Assembly (NCBI GenBank): GCA_003988855.1
Contig: QYAI01000055.1
Coordinates: forward strand, 222,598 to 286,597
Direction: 5' to 3'
DNA: 64,000 nt
Origin: Arachnopeziza araneosa
Lineage: Eukaryota > Ascomycota > Leotiomycetes > Helotiales > Arachnopezizaceae
The position numbers and the translations under genes are program-made. Numbering within the stretch: position 1 is the first letter of the stretch; the number at the start of each line of letters is the position of its first letter. Below are positions 13,001 to 24,600 of the stretch, piece after piece. The notes beneath the pieces were generated by a model that saw nothing but the letters and a program-made list of their open reading frames with translations, searched no databases and was not told where the DNA came from.

Positions 13001-15510
13001 ATGAACATAGATTCAGCGAGCAACAGCTCAGGACCAGCCTCGAACCCAAGGGCTTCCCGGAGTCAAATTGCAGCCCAGGCCTGCGAGACGTGCCGGCAAA
13101 GAAAGCAGAAATGTGATGAAGCGCGACGAAAATGCAGTCTTTGCCAGCGGATGAAGCTCGAATGTAAATATCGGGAACCGCAACCAACAAAATAAGTACT
13201 ACAGAGGATCACGCCTTCTAGCCCTTACGGCTTTTAGGCGTCAAGTCTTCTTGTTCTGTCAACGTTCATGGGTTCATGTTTATTTCGAGTTTCACTGTGG
13301 AGCTTACTGAGCTTTTTCTCCTCCAGGAAAGATTAGACCCTAGTTGAGATTCTCGACGGATTAAAGCGGATTGAGATGAAAGTTGACCGAATTCCTACCC
13401 ACCGAATGCCTACTGGCTTTGGCTCTATGCAAGCATCCCCTTCAAGCCAACCATCTTTCAATGCCGAAAATGATAGCAAATCTTTCTCTGCATCGTCATT
13501 TCATCCCAGTTCAAGTCGCCTGACAAACCAATACCAAGCATACCGTCATACCACCACAGCTCATCAAATATTGACATGGCCTGCTATCCAACATCTGCTT
13601 GAAACCACGTCATCGAACTTAGGGGACTTTCACTCTTCTCGGCTGGCTGGGTCAACATTCATGATCCAGCTACAGAAAGCTATGCAACAAAGAGGAATTC
13701 AAAGTTTGCCTCTGGATGATGCATTTCAAGAGCGTCCATTCTTTGGGATGCAATCCCAAGCCGCCAGAGTCGCTGGAGGCGCGAGGAGAACATTCACAAT
13801 CCTGACCCTCAAGCGAATGCATGATTTAGCAGATGCATATTTTGATACGTTCAACTTTCTCTATCCTTTCATGGATAGACAAAGCTTCATGTCGGAAACT
13901 CTGGCTACTGTGAATATAGAAGGCTTTGATGGTGACACAACATCAGTGCTGGCTCTCCTGGTCTTTGCGCTTGGAGAAGTAGCTATTGAGGAGTATCGTG
14001 GTTCGCCAGTTGATGTCTACAAAGGACGCCCAAGTGGTATCAGAGGTGGCTCGATCACGAAACCTCCTGGCCTTGCTCTCTTCAACGAAGCAAGAAAGAC
14101 CATCGGATTTGTGTTAACAGATTGTGATCTCATAAATGTTCAAATCTTCTCACTCGCCGCGTGTGTAGACCCAAAACGCTCAACATATGCTGAAGAACGT
14201 GAGCACTGACAGTTTTCTTCCCAGACTTTACTACCAGGCGTGTTCCCACCATGTGGTAAGCACCATCTGTTGAAGTCATCCCTCGACGACAAAAAGATAG
14301 CTCATATACTGCTAGGAATTCTGGCGAATGACAGGCTCAGCGTCTTCTGCCTGTCAAATCTTGATCACGTGGTAGATTCTCTCTTTCTTATGTCATGACA
14401 CTACTGATCATTCCGTTGGAAGATCGTGTAGGTATGCCGCGACTCGATGTTCCCTCCTCTCAGGCCGATGAGCAGGGAAGCGAATCATCTCATTTTAAAT
14501 ATCACTATGCTGCTCAAGTGGTTCTTCGGCGTCTGTGTGCCGATCTACATCATCATATTACACAAGGTCAGTCTCGCCCAACATATTGCGGTTGCCAGAA
14601 ACGACGTTGTTATTCATGAGGCCCTCAACTGACAGAATCCCAGCAAGCTCAAATTCCGATCCCTCTTCAAGTAATAGTCCCACAATCAACACCCTAAACG
14701 ACCTTCTTTCGGACCTTACTCAGTGGCGCGGGATGCTCCCTAGAGAGCTTTAATGGCCAGAAGAGGACCCTACTGTATTCCCATCCTCCCAAACGGACAG
14801 ACTGGGGGAATCCTTTCCTTCACCTCTTGACCCTAACCTACCCCAACTCCAGCACACCAAGGAACCTCTCTTCACCACGAACCCGAACGCTAACCTTGTT
14901 TACTATTGATACGCTTATGATATACAAGTTGCATTACTTCGAACTCGGTACTACTACGCGAAGTTTATGATTCACCGGCCATTCGTGTACAAAGAACTTC
15001 ATTTCCAGGACCATATAACGGAAGCGGACGCCAAAGCCGTCGCTGAATGTTGACATGTAAGTTGATCCGTTGCATAAACAGCGACACACAACTCACGGCA
15101 GCAGTCTTGTCTCAAATGGCCACTCATACTCTATCCTGTTTTGACTCGCAAGCGTCTCATTCCATACCTGTTCTGCTGGTCTCAGATATTCATGTCCATC
15201 CTCCTCATCATTCATCTAACAAAACATAACCCTATGCTTCACAAGATTCGGGCGGAACTCTGCGGGCCGCAGTTTGAAGCCGATATTGAGGCGAGTATGA
15301 ATCTGATGATTGACTGAATACGAGACCTGGAAGAGTCCGACCCCATTGCGAAGTGGTGTTACAATATTCTTCAGCCAATATATAAGCTTGAACCTGATAA
15401 TCAACTGGATTCGAGATCTGAAGGGAGTCTGATCCTATCGTGAAGTGGTGTTACAGTGGTTTCAACCGGTCTATGACCCTGACTTGTTACCGGGATGGCG
15501 GCCTCGCTAA
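13001..15510 (+). pseudogene. Decayed Zn2Cys6 (C6) fungal transcription factor
   Basis: The first exon (13001-13191) is intact and encodes a C6 zinc cluster with Cys 28, 31, 38, 45, 48 and 55 (CX2CX6CX6CX2CX6C). The expected donor reads ATAAGT at 13192 instead of GTAAGT. Past the acceptor at 13326 the frame continues as KD-stop-TLVEIL with TAG at 13334-13336. A long open stretch to about 14164 carries a fungal_trans-like region (YFDTFNFLYPFMDRQSF). An intron with GTGTGT...CAG then leads to LYYQACSHHV, and another to EFWRMTGSASSACQIL, after which the conserved part seems shortened. Further homology (LEDRVGMPRLDVPSS, ALLRTRYYYAKFMIHRPFVY, IPYLFCWSQIFMSILL) is interrupted by stops at 14751, 14907, 15051 and 15315. 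Splice sites that still work mark it as a former real gene. Its targets are unknown. Confidence 0.8.
15312..15495 (+). repeat. Imperfect tandem duplication, period about 91-92 bp, in the pseudogene tail
   Basis: The block with ctgaatacgagacctg...gaagtggtgttaca at 15314-15363 is followed by a diverged second copy, ctggattcgagatctg...gaagtggtgttaca, at 15405-15455. The offset is 91 at the left end and 92 at the right end. The second copy is therefore shifted out of frame relative to the first. Confidence 0.6.
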
Positions 15511-16022
15511 AAGAGGATGAATGAATGTTTTATGTTTGTATGATGATAGGGGGCGGTCTTGAAAGACATCTTCTGGTTCACATGCATAAGAATACGAAGG
15601 AAGGCTGATGGATGCATTGCGAAAGGGGATCTAGACGGTTGTCCATTTACGCGATGTTTATGTGTCCTGTTTAGACTGAACGACCAACTAGCAGTTAGCA
15701 AGTCACGGTAGTGGAAGCAGTAAGTTGCACTATCTATCCCCAATTGGGATGAGAATACACGGTTCCACCTCAATCAACTGATTAGTTTGTTGGTTATTGG
15801 AAGAAAAGTACATGTGCTGCAAAGAGGTTGCAAACAGCATCTACTCGCTAAATATTTGATATTAGGAGTAGAAGTGGGTACTTAGCTATACAACAACAAG
15901 CTTATAATCCGGATAACATAGTATCGTGATTTTAGTTGAAAATGAATAGCCAGCTAAGGCTAACAGATCAATGCCAAGACCCGCTGCCCACATCGTTAAG
16001 CATCTCTGACCCAGAGCTGCAA
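15511..16022. other. Intergenic, AT-rich, no gene seen
   Basis: About 510 bases between the end of the transcription-factor pseudogene and the stop codon of the dienoyl-CoA reductase on the other strand. No ORF of interest; probably 3' sequences of both. Confidence 0.5.
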
Positions 16023-17156
16023 TTACAGCTTCGAACTTTTGCTTTTCCCTCCTCTCGTAAAGGTATCATCGAGCAAATAATCTGGATATGGCTTCCCGGT
16101 CCCTGGCGCTCCTGGCATTCTCCAACTCGCACCGTCAATGACCAACACATCACCGTTGACATAGTTTCCTGCATCACTAAACAGGTAAATCGTCCCATCC
16201 GCAATCTCCTTCACCGTGCCATACCTCTGCAATGGCTCTTTCTTAAACGCCGCTCCACTCCTCTCGGCCTCTCTATTTCCTAGCCGTTCCATACCCTCTG
16301 TACCTGTGATCGGTCCGGGGCAGATCACATTCGAAGTTATTCCTCGGGGACCATATTCTAGAGCAGCACTTGTGGCTAGGGCGTCGACACCGGCTTTTGC
16401 GGCTGCCACATGAGCTTGGAGTGGCATGCCGGTGTAGTGAAAAGAGGCGGACACAAAAATGATACGTCCGCCTGTCGAGGGGTTGTGGCCGGTATTGTGG
16501 TTTCGGCTGGCGGAGTCGATGAGGTGAGGGAGTGTTGCTTTGAGTGTGTTGAAGGAGCCGAGAGTATCGATTTCGAGGACGGTTTTGAAGGCATTGGCGG
16601 AAAGAGCGGAGATGGGTGCGAGGAAATTACCAGCTGCTCCAGCGCTATCATGCATCAACAACTAAAATACGTAGTATATGGAAACTTGGAGTGCACTTAC
16701 ATTACAAAGTCAATGCCTCCTAGCTCCTTCGCACATCTCTCCACGGCAGCCTCGATATTTTCAATCTTTCTGACATCAACAGCTCCGATTCCTAGGACCT
16801 TTGCTCCATTTCTTGCCGTTGCTATGCTCTTGGCCATGCTCTCCGTCTTCTCGACACTGCGGCCGATAATACACGCATTGGCTCCTAGATGAACCATGGC
16901 GCGAACTTGCGCACTACATATCTGTTATTCTTGAAATTAGCATTCTCGACTTGAAGCAAATAGAAGGATAACGTCATGTCTCAAAATCACATCTATCTCA
17001 AGGGCATTACTCACTGTGCCAGCTCCTCCTGTGCAAAATACAACTTTGTTGTCTGAAGATGCGGATTAGCTTGGATTCCACGAGGATGTGAGATCCTTTA
17101 CCAAAGATGCCATCTCGCCAGACATCGGAGAGGTACTCTGATCTTGGTAGGGCCAT
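16023..17156 (-). CDS. sps19: Peroxisomal 2,4-dienoyl-CoA reductase (SDR family) with PTS1
   Basis: Four exons on the minus strand: 17156-17102, 17052-17015, 16921-16701 and 16644-16023, 311 residues, all junctions in phase with GT/AG. The joined N-terminus reads through the SDR cofactor loop TGGAGT and continues LGANACIIGR. Later come an NFLAPIS segment, GRIIFVSA and a C-terminal Ser-Lys-Leu, a classical PTS1 peroxisomal import signal. The family reduces 2,4-dienoyl-CoA with NADPH so that unsaturated fatty acids with even-numbered double bonds can be beta-oxidised. The canonical SDR YxxxK is replaced by a HVAAAKAGVDAL region, as in this subfamily, where the catalytic Tyr is absent. It is divergently transcribed from the Atg33 gene. 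Length fits Sps19 homologues (about 290-310). Confidence 0.93.
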
Positions 17157-17501
17157 CCTGTGATATTGGTGCTTGCTTCTGTTCGACAATCGTGGACAAG
17201 TAGAGGAGAAAGAAGAGCTGGCAAGATCTGGTGGATGATACTGTAGTGATCGATACGAGACCTCGGACGGCCGACGTGAACCTCGGCTCCTTAGCCAACC
17301 AGTCACAAGCGTCTGATTGCCTCGATTGTTTCAGGCACCACCAAACGAACTAGCTCACGCCAGGGTCTCTGACTGACAGCTCAAGCACAACACCCCGACG
17401 CCAACAACAGCTTTCGACGTCGCCACGGACATACCGTCCTTTCTCTGGTTCGCGACCACAGACTCAACACATCTCCGAGTGGGAGATAGATTGAAGCAAC
17501 G
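17157..17501. promoter_or_regulatory. Divergent promoter region shared by sps19-like and atg33-like genes
   Basis: Only 345 bases separate the two divergent start codons (17156 minus, 17502 plus). No ORF of substance lies between. Shared control of the two genes is an inference from the spacing; I did not identify a specific operator. Confidence 0.55.
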
Positions 17502-18219
17502 ATGGCCACACGAACGGTCTCTACCCTCAAGTTCGTGGGCTCCATATCGTTGGGTCTCCTTACGGTTCGATGCCCCTCCACTCCCGTCCCCTCCCCGCAG
17601 TTCCCTCTTGAATATTGAGGCTTGTCTTTTGTTATCTGGTCTACGAACTGACAAGCTGTAGGGCTTCTCATACACCCTCAGCACCTTGACTGTCCCAACA
17701 TTGCTTACCCTCCCATCCGCCTCAACTGCCTCCAAAGCCTTCCAAAATCTCGAATCGCTCTCCCTCGTGCACCTGCGCACATTAGCATCCATCTCAGGCT
17801 CCTCATTCTTCCTCGCATATCTCCTCTCTCCGCGGAGCCAGAAACACCCCTACCTGCTATGGACGACCCTCTTTGTAGGAGCATCTGGACTCACTGATAT
17901 CATCCTCCCCTACGTTATAGCTCCCAAGACGGCAGCGAAGCCCGTTCGGCAGCAGCAAGAAAAGAAAAGCAAGGGGAAGCAGAGAATGGATATGAGCTAC
18001 GAGGTTCTGGGTAGCGGTGCTAGTGATAGAGACTCCGAAGGAACGATCAGTGGAGAAGAAATGGACGAGGACGTTAACGGAGAAGAGGTCCGCGTACAGA
18101 TGGAGGGATTTATGACGAATCAGATGGTACGGACAGCTGTCTCAGCATTAGCATTTGCGATGAGTGTGGTGGGGATCTGGGGTGATGGTGCAGCAGACTT
18201 GGTTATCATTGAGATGTGA
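17502..18219 (+). CDS. atg33: Autophagy-related protein 33 (mitophagy), mitochondrial membrane protein
   Basis: Two exons, 17502-17564 and 17662-18219, 206 residues. The first exon encodes MATRTVSTLKFVGSISLGLLT and splices in phase to GFSYTLSTLTVPTLLTLPSAS, the typical Atg33 start. The donor is GTTCGA, weak but GT; the acceptor is CTGTAG. Hydrophobic segments lie near residues 8-26, 53-68, 78-95 and at the C-terminus (TAVSALAFAMSVVGIWGDG), with an acidic loop between. In yeast Atg33 is an outer mitochondrial membrane protein needed for selective mitophagy in stationary phase. Assignment rests on the N-terminal and LRTLASIS..FFLAYLLSPRS..HPYLLW patterns. The start has no other upstream in-frame ATG nearby. 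Confidence 0.88.
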
Positions 18220-21200
18220 GGGGATATGACATGGTTATGGAAACAGGTTTGGTCATGCTTGCAATCGTAGTCCTCGAAATGGATAGCACCTGGTGATTGT
18301 ATGGAATTGGGATAGGATGGACGTCGGAGGAAACGTCTGTCGGCCGGAAGATAGATACTCGACTACAGTTTCTTCACTCAATATTTTTGGATTAGGGCCT
18401 TTGTTGCACCACGTTTTCACTGGTGGTTGTTAGATATTTTGTCTAGCTACAAATATTCATTAGCAGTGTGACGCTTCTCTGCTCTAAGCTTCGAGACTGT
18501 TTCATCTTTAGTTTTCGGCATCTAGATAAGCCTGAAACTGGTGGCCAAATTGCTCACCAGCCTTGAGCTGGTCCGTCCGGCGGAGACTAGAAACTGAGCA
18601 GCGCTCGTCAGCTAGAATAATAGAGTTTATCAAATCATTTCATTTTGATGGTCTAAGCCAAAGGTGGAAAATGAGGTCTGGTTTCGAAATTCTCAGCCGC
18701 CTCTGAACCTGTTTCGGAAAATCAGTTGATCCTCTCCAGCTATCGACGTTTGCTTAACTACCGAAGGCTGGTTTGCATCCGCAGGACACAGTTCCCTCTG
18801 GAGCGGAATTTCAGGCAAGGCTCGAAAGGATAAGAACCCGAGTCCATGACGGCAGTGATCTCATGCATTGGGCTTATTGGAATAGGTGGAACAATAGCGC
18901 TCTCGCATTTGTTTGATAGGTGGATTGCGCTCCACAGCTCAAGTTTCAAAGCATTTTCTGGAAAGTTTCAGAAATACAGTCAAACGGGTTGGAGACGCAA
19001 GCCTCTTATATCAGATGCATGAACTCCTGCATCTGTGGGGATGTTCTCGGAGCCACAACGAAATATCAGCCAAAGGGAAAACATCGGACGAATTGCTTTG
19101 ACGCTGGGCCGGTCGCCGCGGTAGCTTCCGAAATAGGGAAAAGTCGATGCTTTGGCATGATTGAATTTGCGCTGAATGATGGATCAGTGGGACATTTGCC
19201 ACCATCTGGTCTGTATCGGGGAGCCAGAGATGCATAATGCCCATCTCGAGTTCTGGCCGTATGGCCAAAAAGAGGAGAAAAAAGAAATGCAAAATAAAAA
19301 GGAGAAAAGGGTCATGTCGGGCTCAAGAGCCGCAACCCAGTTCGACAAACAAAAGAGCCAGTGCAGCACGGCAATTTTCCAGATGACTTGGACCTTTTGG
19401 TGGATGGAAGCGCTAGGCTTGGGAAAGAGGCGAAAGAGCCGTTACGGATTGCAGGGTAAGGTTAGTCGAATCTCCTCCCCGGTGTCTCAGGTTCTGGTGC
19501 CGTTCTTACAGTTCGCCATGATGATTGTTCCTGTGCTGTGCTGTGCTGTGCGGTGCTCTCACTCTCAGCCTCTCACATGCTGCATGTCGGCCGGGACGAG
19601 AACTCACAAGCCACCTCGTGGCTCCCAACAGTGTTCTGGACGACCCTCATGCCGCCTGGGATGCACGGCACTTCATCAGTCGATATCTCATGCCATCCCC
19701 TTTGATCATCCACGCTGCACAGACCGCTTGGGGATGGAAGTTTCTTTCTTCTTTCCCGCTATGACGAGGTTTCTGGCTGGCGGGGTCCCCCCAATGGCGG
19801 AAGCTTTGCTGCGTGGGATGGCATGAGGAGTCAAGATGCTGGTGGCCTCATTGGGAAAGCGCAGCAATTCGTTGCGGCTTCGCGAGTGTTGGACGACGGC
19901 ATTGTCTGTCGGGCGCGCAGAAGATGGAGGGTGGAGGATGGAAGATGGGAGATGGAAAGATGGGAGATGGAAAGATGAAAAAGGTGGAAGATGGATGCGT
20001 CGCTTATGCCACCCAGAAGGGTGCCTGGTCCGCAGGTTTCTTCAAACCTCTGCGTTACAAAGAGGAAGATTCCGAGTCCCTCATTTCTTCATCTGTCGGC
20101 GCCGGGCATGAAGTCCACGCTCGTTCAAAGACTCGTCCCGGCGGCGCATCGACACCAGGACGAGGCTCAACCTCCACGACGACGCGATTCGGGACGATGG
20201 ATGCAGAACCATCGATCATGGCCGGTTAGTAGGGAGCCACCGGCATCGCAATCACTGGCATGGGACAGCATGGTGCAAGATTTATTACATTTGGTGGTGG
20301 TTTGCTGGAAGCGCCGCATCTGCGAGTGGTAGAAGATGGACTCCCTAGCCTATATTGCTGTCCTGGTAAGTCGGGGAGTGAGGGACTCGCTGATCTCGTG
20401 TCACCACGTTTTCTCCCAGCACCAGGGTGCCGCCGCCGCCGCCCAGTGCCCTCGCTGACCTATTGCCCTCCCGCCCGCATACGCAGCCCTTGGGGGGGGG
20501 GATGATTCGATTCTTGCGGCGTCAACTCTTGACGACATGAACTGAGAAGGGGAGAGAAACGTGGTGAGGTGAGGTCAGGTCAAGGTCCCTCTTCGCGCTC
20601 GGCTAAGCCGCTTGGACCTCGAAATGCTCACTCAACAACACCATGTCAGGGCCCTCTCACACAGACAGACTCTGTGCACCCAGCAGCACCAGCACCAGCA
20701 CCAGCACCAGCACAGTTACCAGCGTGACAGATCACCCTCTGCGCCCTACACCAGCCAGCAGCCAGCCGCCAGCCGTCAATTCGTCCATATGCTACGACTC
20801 CATCTCTTCTTGGGACACGGCCCAAGACTCGTCCACCCCTTGAGATATGCCAGATGTTCCCATTGCGGCCCTGGTGGCGAAGAGGAACACGCTGGACTGC
20901 CTTCAGCCAAGGTGCCGGGCTGGCAAGCAAAGCAGGTGCAAGGTCAGGTCGCCATGGGATATACCGTACGCTGCTTGCCGGTTCGAGGGACTCTCCTTCT
21001 GAATCACTCACATTCCGAGCTCAGCGATGGTGGATCATCCTCGCGTCGTGACTTGCTTGTTTTTGGCCAGTCTGAATGCCTGCCCTGTCCTGTCCTGCCG
21101 CCATCATCCATGGGTGATCGAGCTCCATGCTCTTGTTACACGCACCTTAGCGGCCATAGCTCCGAAGACTCCCTCACATAAGTTAATTGCTCCTCTCCTG

Positions 21201-21482
21201 TGTCCTCCGGTCGAGAGTTTTCCTTCATCAATTTGCTTTGATTATTTCTTGCAAGGGGGTCTTCGGTCACAGTTCTCCTACTATCTCTATATAATAAGGC
21301 ATGCAGCGCTCGTCGACAGCTCCCATCTTCTAAGCGTCAGTCCTCCTTCCAACCTACCTTCTATCACCAAACATCTCCACCTTATCATAAGTATAGCTGT
21401 TCCCTCCTTGGTATGATTGGCACCGTTAACATATATCTGGTGCAGATCTTCTTGTCAAATCCAGCCCTACAACCGAAGCAAC
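18220..21482. other. Long gene-poor stretch upstream of a small gene
   Basis: Over 3 kb without a recognisable protein domain. It contains a (CTGTG)4 run at 19531-19550, a gatgggagatggaaa-type minisatellite at about 19933-19976, a CACCAG hexamer run at about 20685-20712 and a TATA-like tctatataataagg near 21290. ORFs up to 216 codons here have no family features and biased, repeat-driven composition. Confidence 0.5.
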
Positions 21483-21647
21483 ATGTGCGAATACACCAAA
21501 AACTACTACATCTATACCTCGTGTATGGACCCAGGAGCACATTTCTTTGGGACCTCGGTGGACGGAAAGCGGGAGCATCGATGTGCTCGAGGACCTCATG
21601 AGCGATATATCGTAGTGCCAGGTCACTGTCCCCTCTGCAATACTTGA
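21483..21647 (+). CDS. Small Cys-containing conserved-type protein, 54 aa
   Basis: A 54-codon single exon beginning MCEYTKNYYIYTSC and ending GHCPLCNT, with five cysteines, two aromatic runs and the segment GPHERYIVVPG. The pattern resembles small uncharacterised proteins I associate with filamentous ascomycetes, in which a CEYT-like start and a YIVVPG..CPLC end recur; I cannot name a domain. A longer in-frame start exists at 21417, but its extra part looks non-coding. A TATA-like tctatataataagg lies near 21290, about 190 bases upstream. No signal peptide. It sits alone in a 7.6 kb gene-poor stretch. Function unknown. Confidence 0.6.
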   Translation: MCEYTKNYYIYTSCMDPGAHFFGTSVDGKREHRCARGPHERYIVVPGHCPLCNT

Positions 21648-24600
21648 TAGCCAGGCTTTCTCCCGCCCTGCGCCGCCTTGCGGTCCATGCGCCACGCACG
21701 ATGATCTGAATGAGTCTCACTCTTCTCGGTTACGAATTTTCGGATGTGTTTGGCCTTTTTGACGAAGGACATGGATGCGCTGCCACGTTTTCTCGCTTCG
21801 CTCGGCATTTGATTTCTGGTAGTTTTCAGCAGGGCGTTTCTGGATGGGATTCTATATTTGGGACATGCTTGATTGATGGTTCACTTCTATTTTGTACACT
21901 TTGGATCAGTGTTCGGTTTTGGTCTGACGAGAGAGCTGGATCTCTACCGCGAAGATACCTGGAGAGCAAATAATAATGGGAGAAATATAGGAATATCAGT
22001 GGAGCCACTGTGCAGATAAGGGAAAATTTTATATGGAAGCTTGGAACTGACGACCACGGAACAAGATTGGAGCAGTTATCTCTCGGTGTGGCTGCAGATT
22101 AGATCCAATCAAACAGTTTGAAGATGTGGTCATTTGAACATTTTTCATAATACTTTGATTACTATGCTGTGTTATGGGCCTTGGTGCCTCTGATAGTGTG
22201 CCGTTGATACCCACACAACTGAAGATCAAGGGGAGGGTCCCAGATCATCCCTTGCGTGGCCGTTGAGAGCGTGGGGCACACTGTGAACATCTCGACGCGA
22301 AGGTTGCATATATCAGAGGAATACTATAAACGTCCGGCAAATCCGTCAAATGGGTAATTCTGGCCCCTTCTCACTCAGCTGATCAGATGTTCCAACTCGC
22401 AATGAAGAAGGTTATGCTAGGTCAGAATGGAGAGACGAATCTTACCTTGTATGGATAAAGGCTCTGCGGATGTAGTCGCCGCGACTGATAGACGGCCTTT
22501 TCTCTTCTTTTCTCATTAACAGCCTCCCTATGCACAGGGAAGCTCAACGACGGCGCGCTACTAGCCTTCAAGGTGTTTTGGCATCATCCCGCCCCTGCTG
22601 CAGCTGTCGTGCTGCAGGAATGAAGGTTGCCAAGAGCCCACATTCGGTTCTGCCACACGATGATGCAAGCTCATGCGCCTTCCCTCCCTCGACCATACAG
22701 GACGAGATGGTATCAGACCCTACAGCCAGCGGGGGCGTCGAAATTTGGTTGAACCGCTCCGCTCGACGGATGCGATGCATTGCAGCGCGCGTCCCGCACA
22801 CCACGACCTCACCATGTCAAGGTACCTGTCCTGTATCCGCTGCGACATCGATCGACGCCACTGCGTGCATGGCCGCAAACCCGCAGTGCCTGATCAGGTC
22901 AGCGCTGCAGATGGGTGCAGGGCAGGGATTGACAGACGGATGGGACAGAGAGGAAAAGGAAGGGAAAACTAAAAATACCGACTTGAACACGTTGTTGTTG
23001 TTGTTGTTGTTGTTGTTGGTCTGGGTTCTCCATGTGAGGGGGAGCGAGGAAAGTATGGGGTCGCCTCTGGAGCTGGTACGACAGTAACATGAGCGGACCA
23101 TGGACGGCGCGCCATGCGCACGAAGTTTAATTTCGAAACCTCTGATTTCTTGCAGCGCCGAGTTTCAATGCCTCTGGCTGCGGCTCCCATGCTACCGTTA
23201 CATCTTGAAATATCCAGTACGGATCTAACCCACTCCTGAAGATCTCCGCCGCTTTTCCTGTTATTTCCATACGGTCGGAGCGATGGCGAGATATCTTACA
23301 TTTTCCACTCGATGATGGTCATGGTCAGCATCGAACGGTATGGATGCCCGGAGTAAGCAGAACAAGAGCGCCGGCGAGATCATTGCAGCTAGTTGAAAGA
23401 TGTCAAGTAGTGGTGGATCAGCACGGCTGGCTATCTCGCCCAGTCAGTCTCCACCTCGATGGCAGATGTTGGGATATATTCGAGGAAATAACATCTCTCC
23501 ATCCCTGCCCGACAGACAGATCTCTAAACATTTTCGACTATTTTCGGGCAGGTGCAGCAAAGCGGGAAGCATTGTGTCGGGGAGTGACGTGAGTTCGAGG
23601 CGTGATTCTTGCATATTCCCGTACATTAACATTCGGAGCTTGACGACAGGGAATCTCTTGGAGGAATTTCTGCGTCACGAGTGGCGACGTCGTTCGATAT
23701 CGGCACGCAACCGGTCACACAAAGCTGGGGGGAGAGAGGTTCTTGAACACGTCTTCACGACAACAGGGCAGTGTCTAGGGTTTCCCTGCGGGCCCGTCTT
23801 CTTATCATTCGGAGCTGTCGTACCTCTGTACAAAGTGGTGGCCGAGCAGCAGACGGAGAGAGCAGTGGTTCACAAAGAGAGGACTCGTCCGCATCATCAA
23901 GGTAGCATGCTTCCGGGCGGGGGTTCACGGAAGATCTGAAGACGAAAATGGGGAGAGGGTTGCTTTGCAGACGGAGAACTGCAAAACATCGCTCTTGAAG
24001 GCTGCGGCCGTCCCGAGATAGCCGTTGTCCCTTGTTCCCGCCGTACCCTTCCTGATGGGACATGGGATTTCCTCTCTGTTCTGTTTGACGCCTTGAGTCT
24101 TGGAAACCAGGCTATTCATATGTCTGGGCGACACGTCTCTACAAGGCATCAAGGCGAACGAGATCTTGACACGGAAAATCAGACACAGGACTGGTCCTCC
24201 ACAAACAGAAGAGGTGAGCAATGACCGTCGCCGAGGGTTTCTGCGAGACGAACGTTCCAGGCTTGAAAGCGGGTAACCAGTGTGGAGCAGGTAGGATCCT
24301 GGGCCTTGAACCCCCTCGGAGCTCACTAGCTCTTATGGCATCTTAAAGCCCTGGAGCGTTGCCGGTTCGCCAGGTTTCAACGATTGCTCCTTCGGTTCGG
24401 CAGCCTTATCCCAAGAAAAACATTCATGCATATGTGCGCGCCGGCACCTTTGTTGAGAATGAAAACGAGGCGTTACACAAACTATCAAGATGCAAATTTT
24501 TGAGATACACATGTGATGCCCATGTCACATCGACTAGTCCCACGATGACTCTAAAATTGTTCGTCGAAAGAACGGCTCGCCTCTATACGCCAAGCACCCG

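Noticed and set aside
19176..19826. 216-codon plus-strand ORF
   Set aside because: No domain or signal, odd composition, overlaps other ORFs on both strands; looks like chance in a GC-balanced region.
20612..21181. 189-codon plus-strand ORF with a His-Gln repeat
   Set aside because: The repeat is a CACCAG microsatellite read in one of its frames; the rest has no family features.
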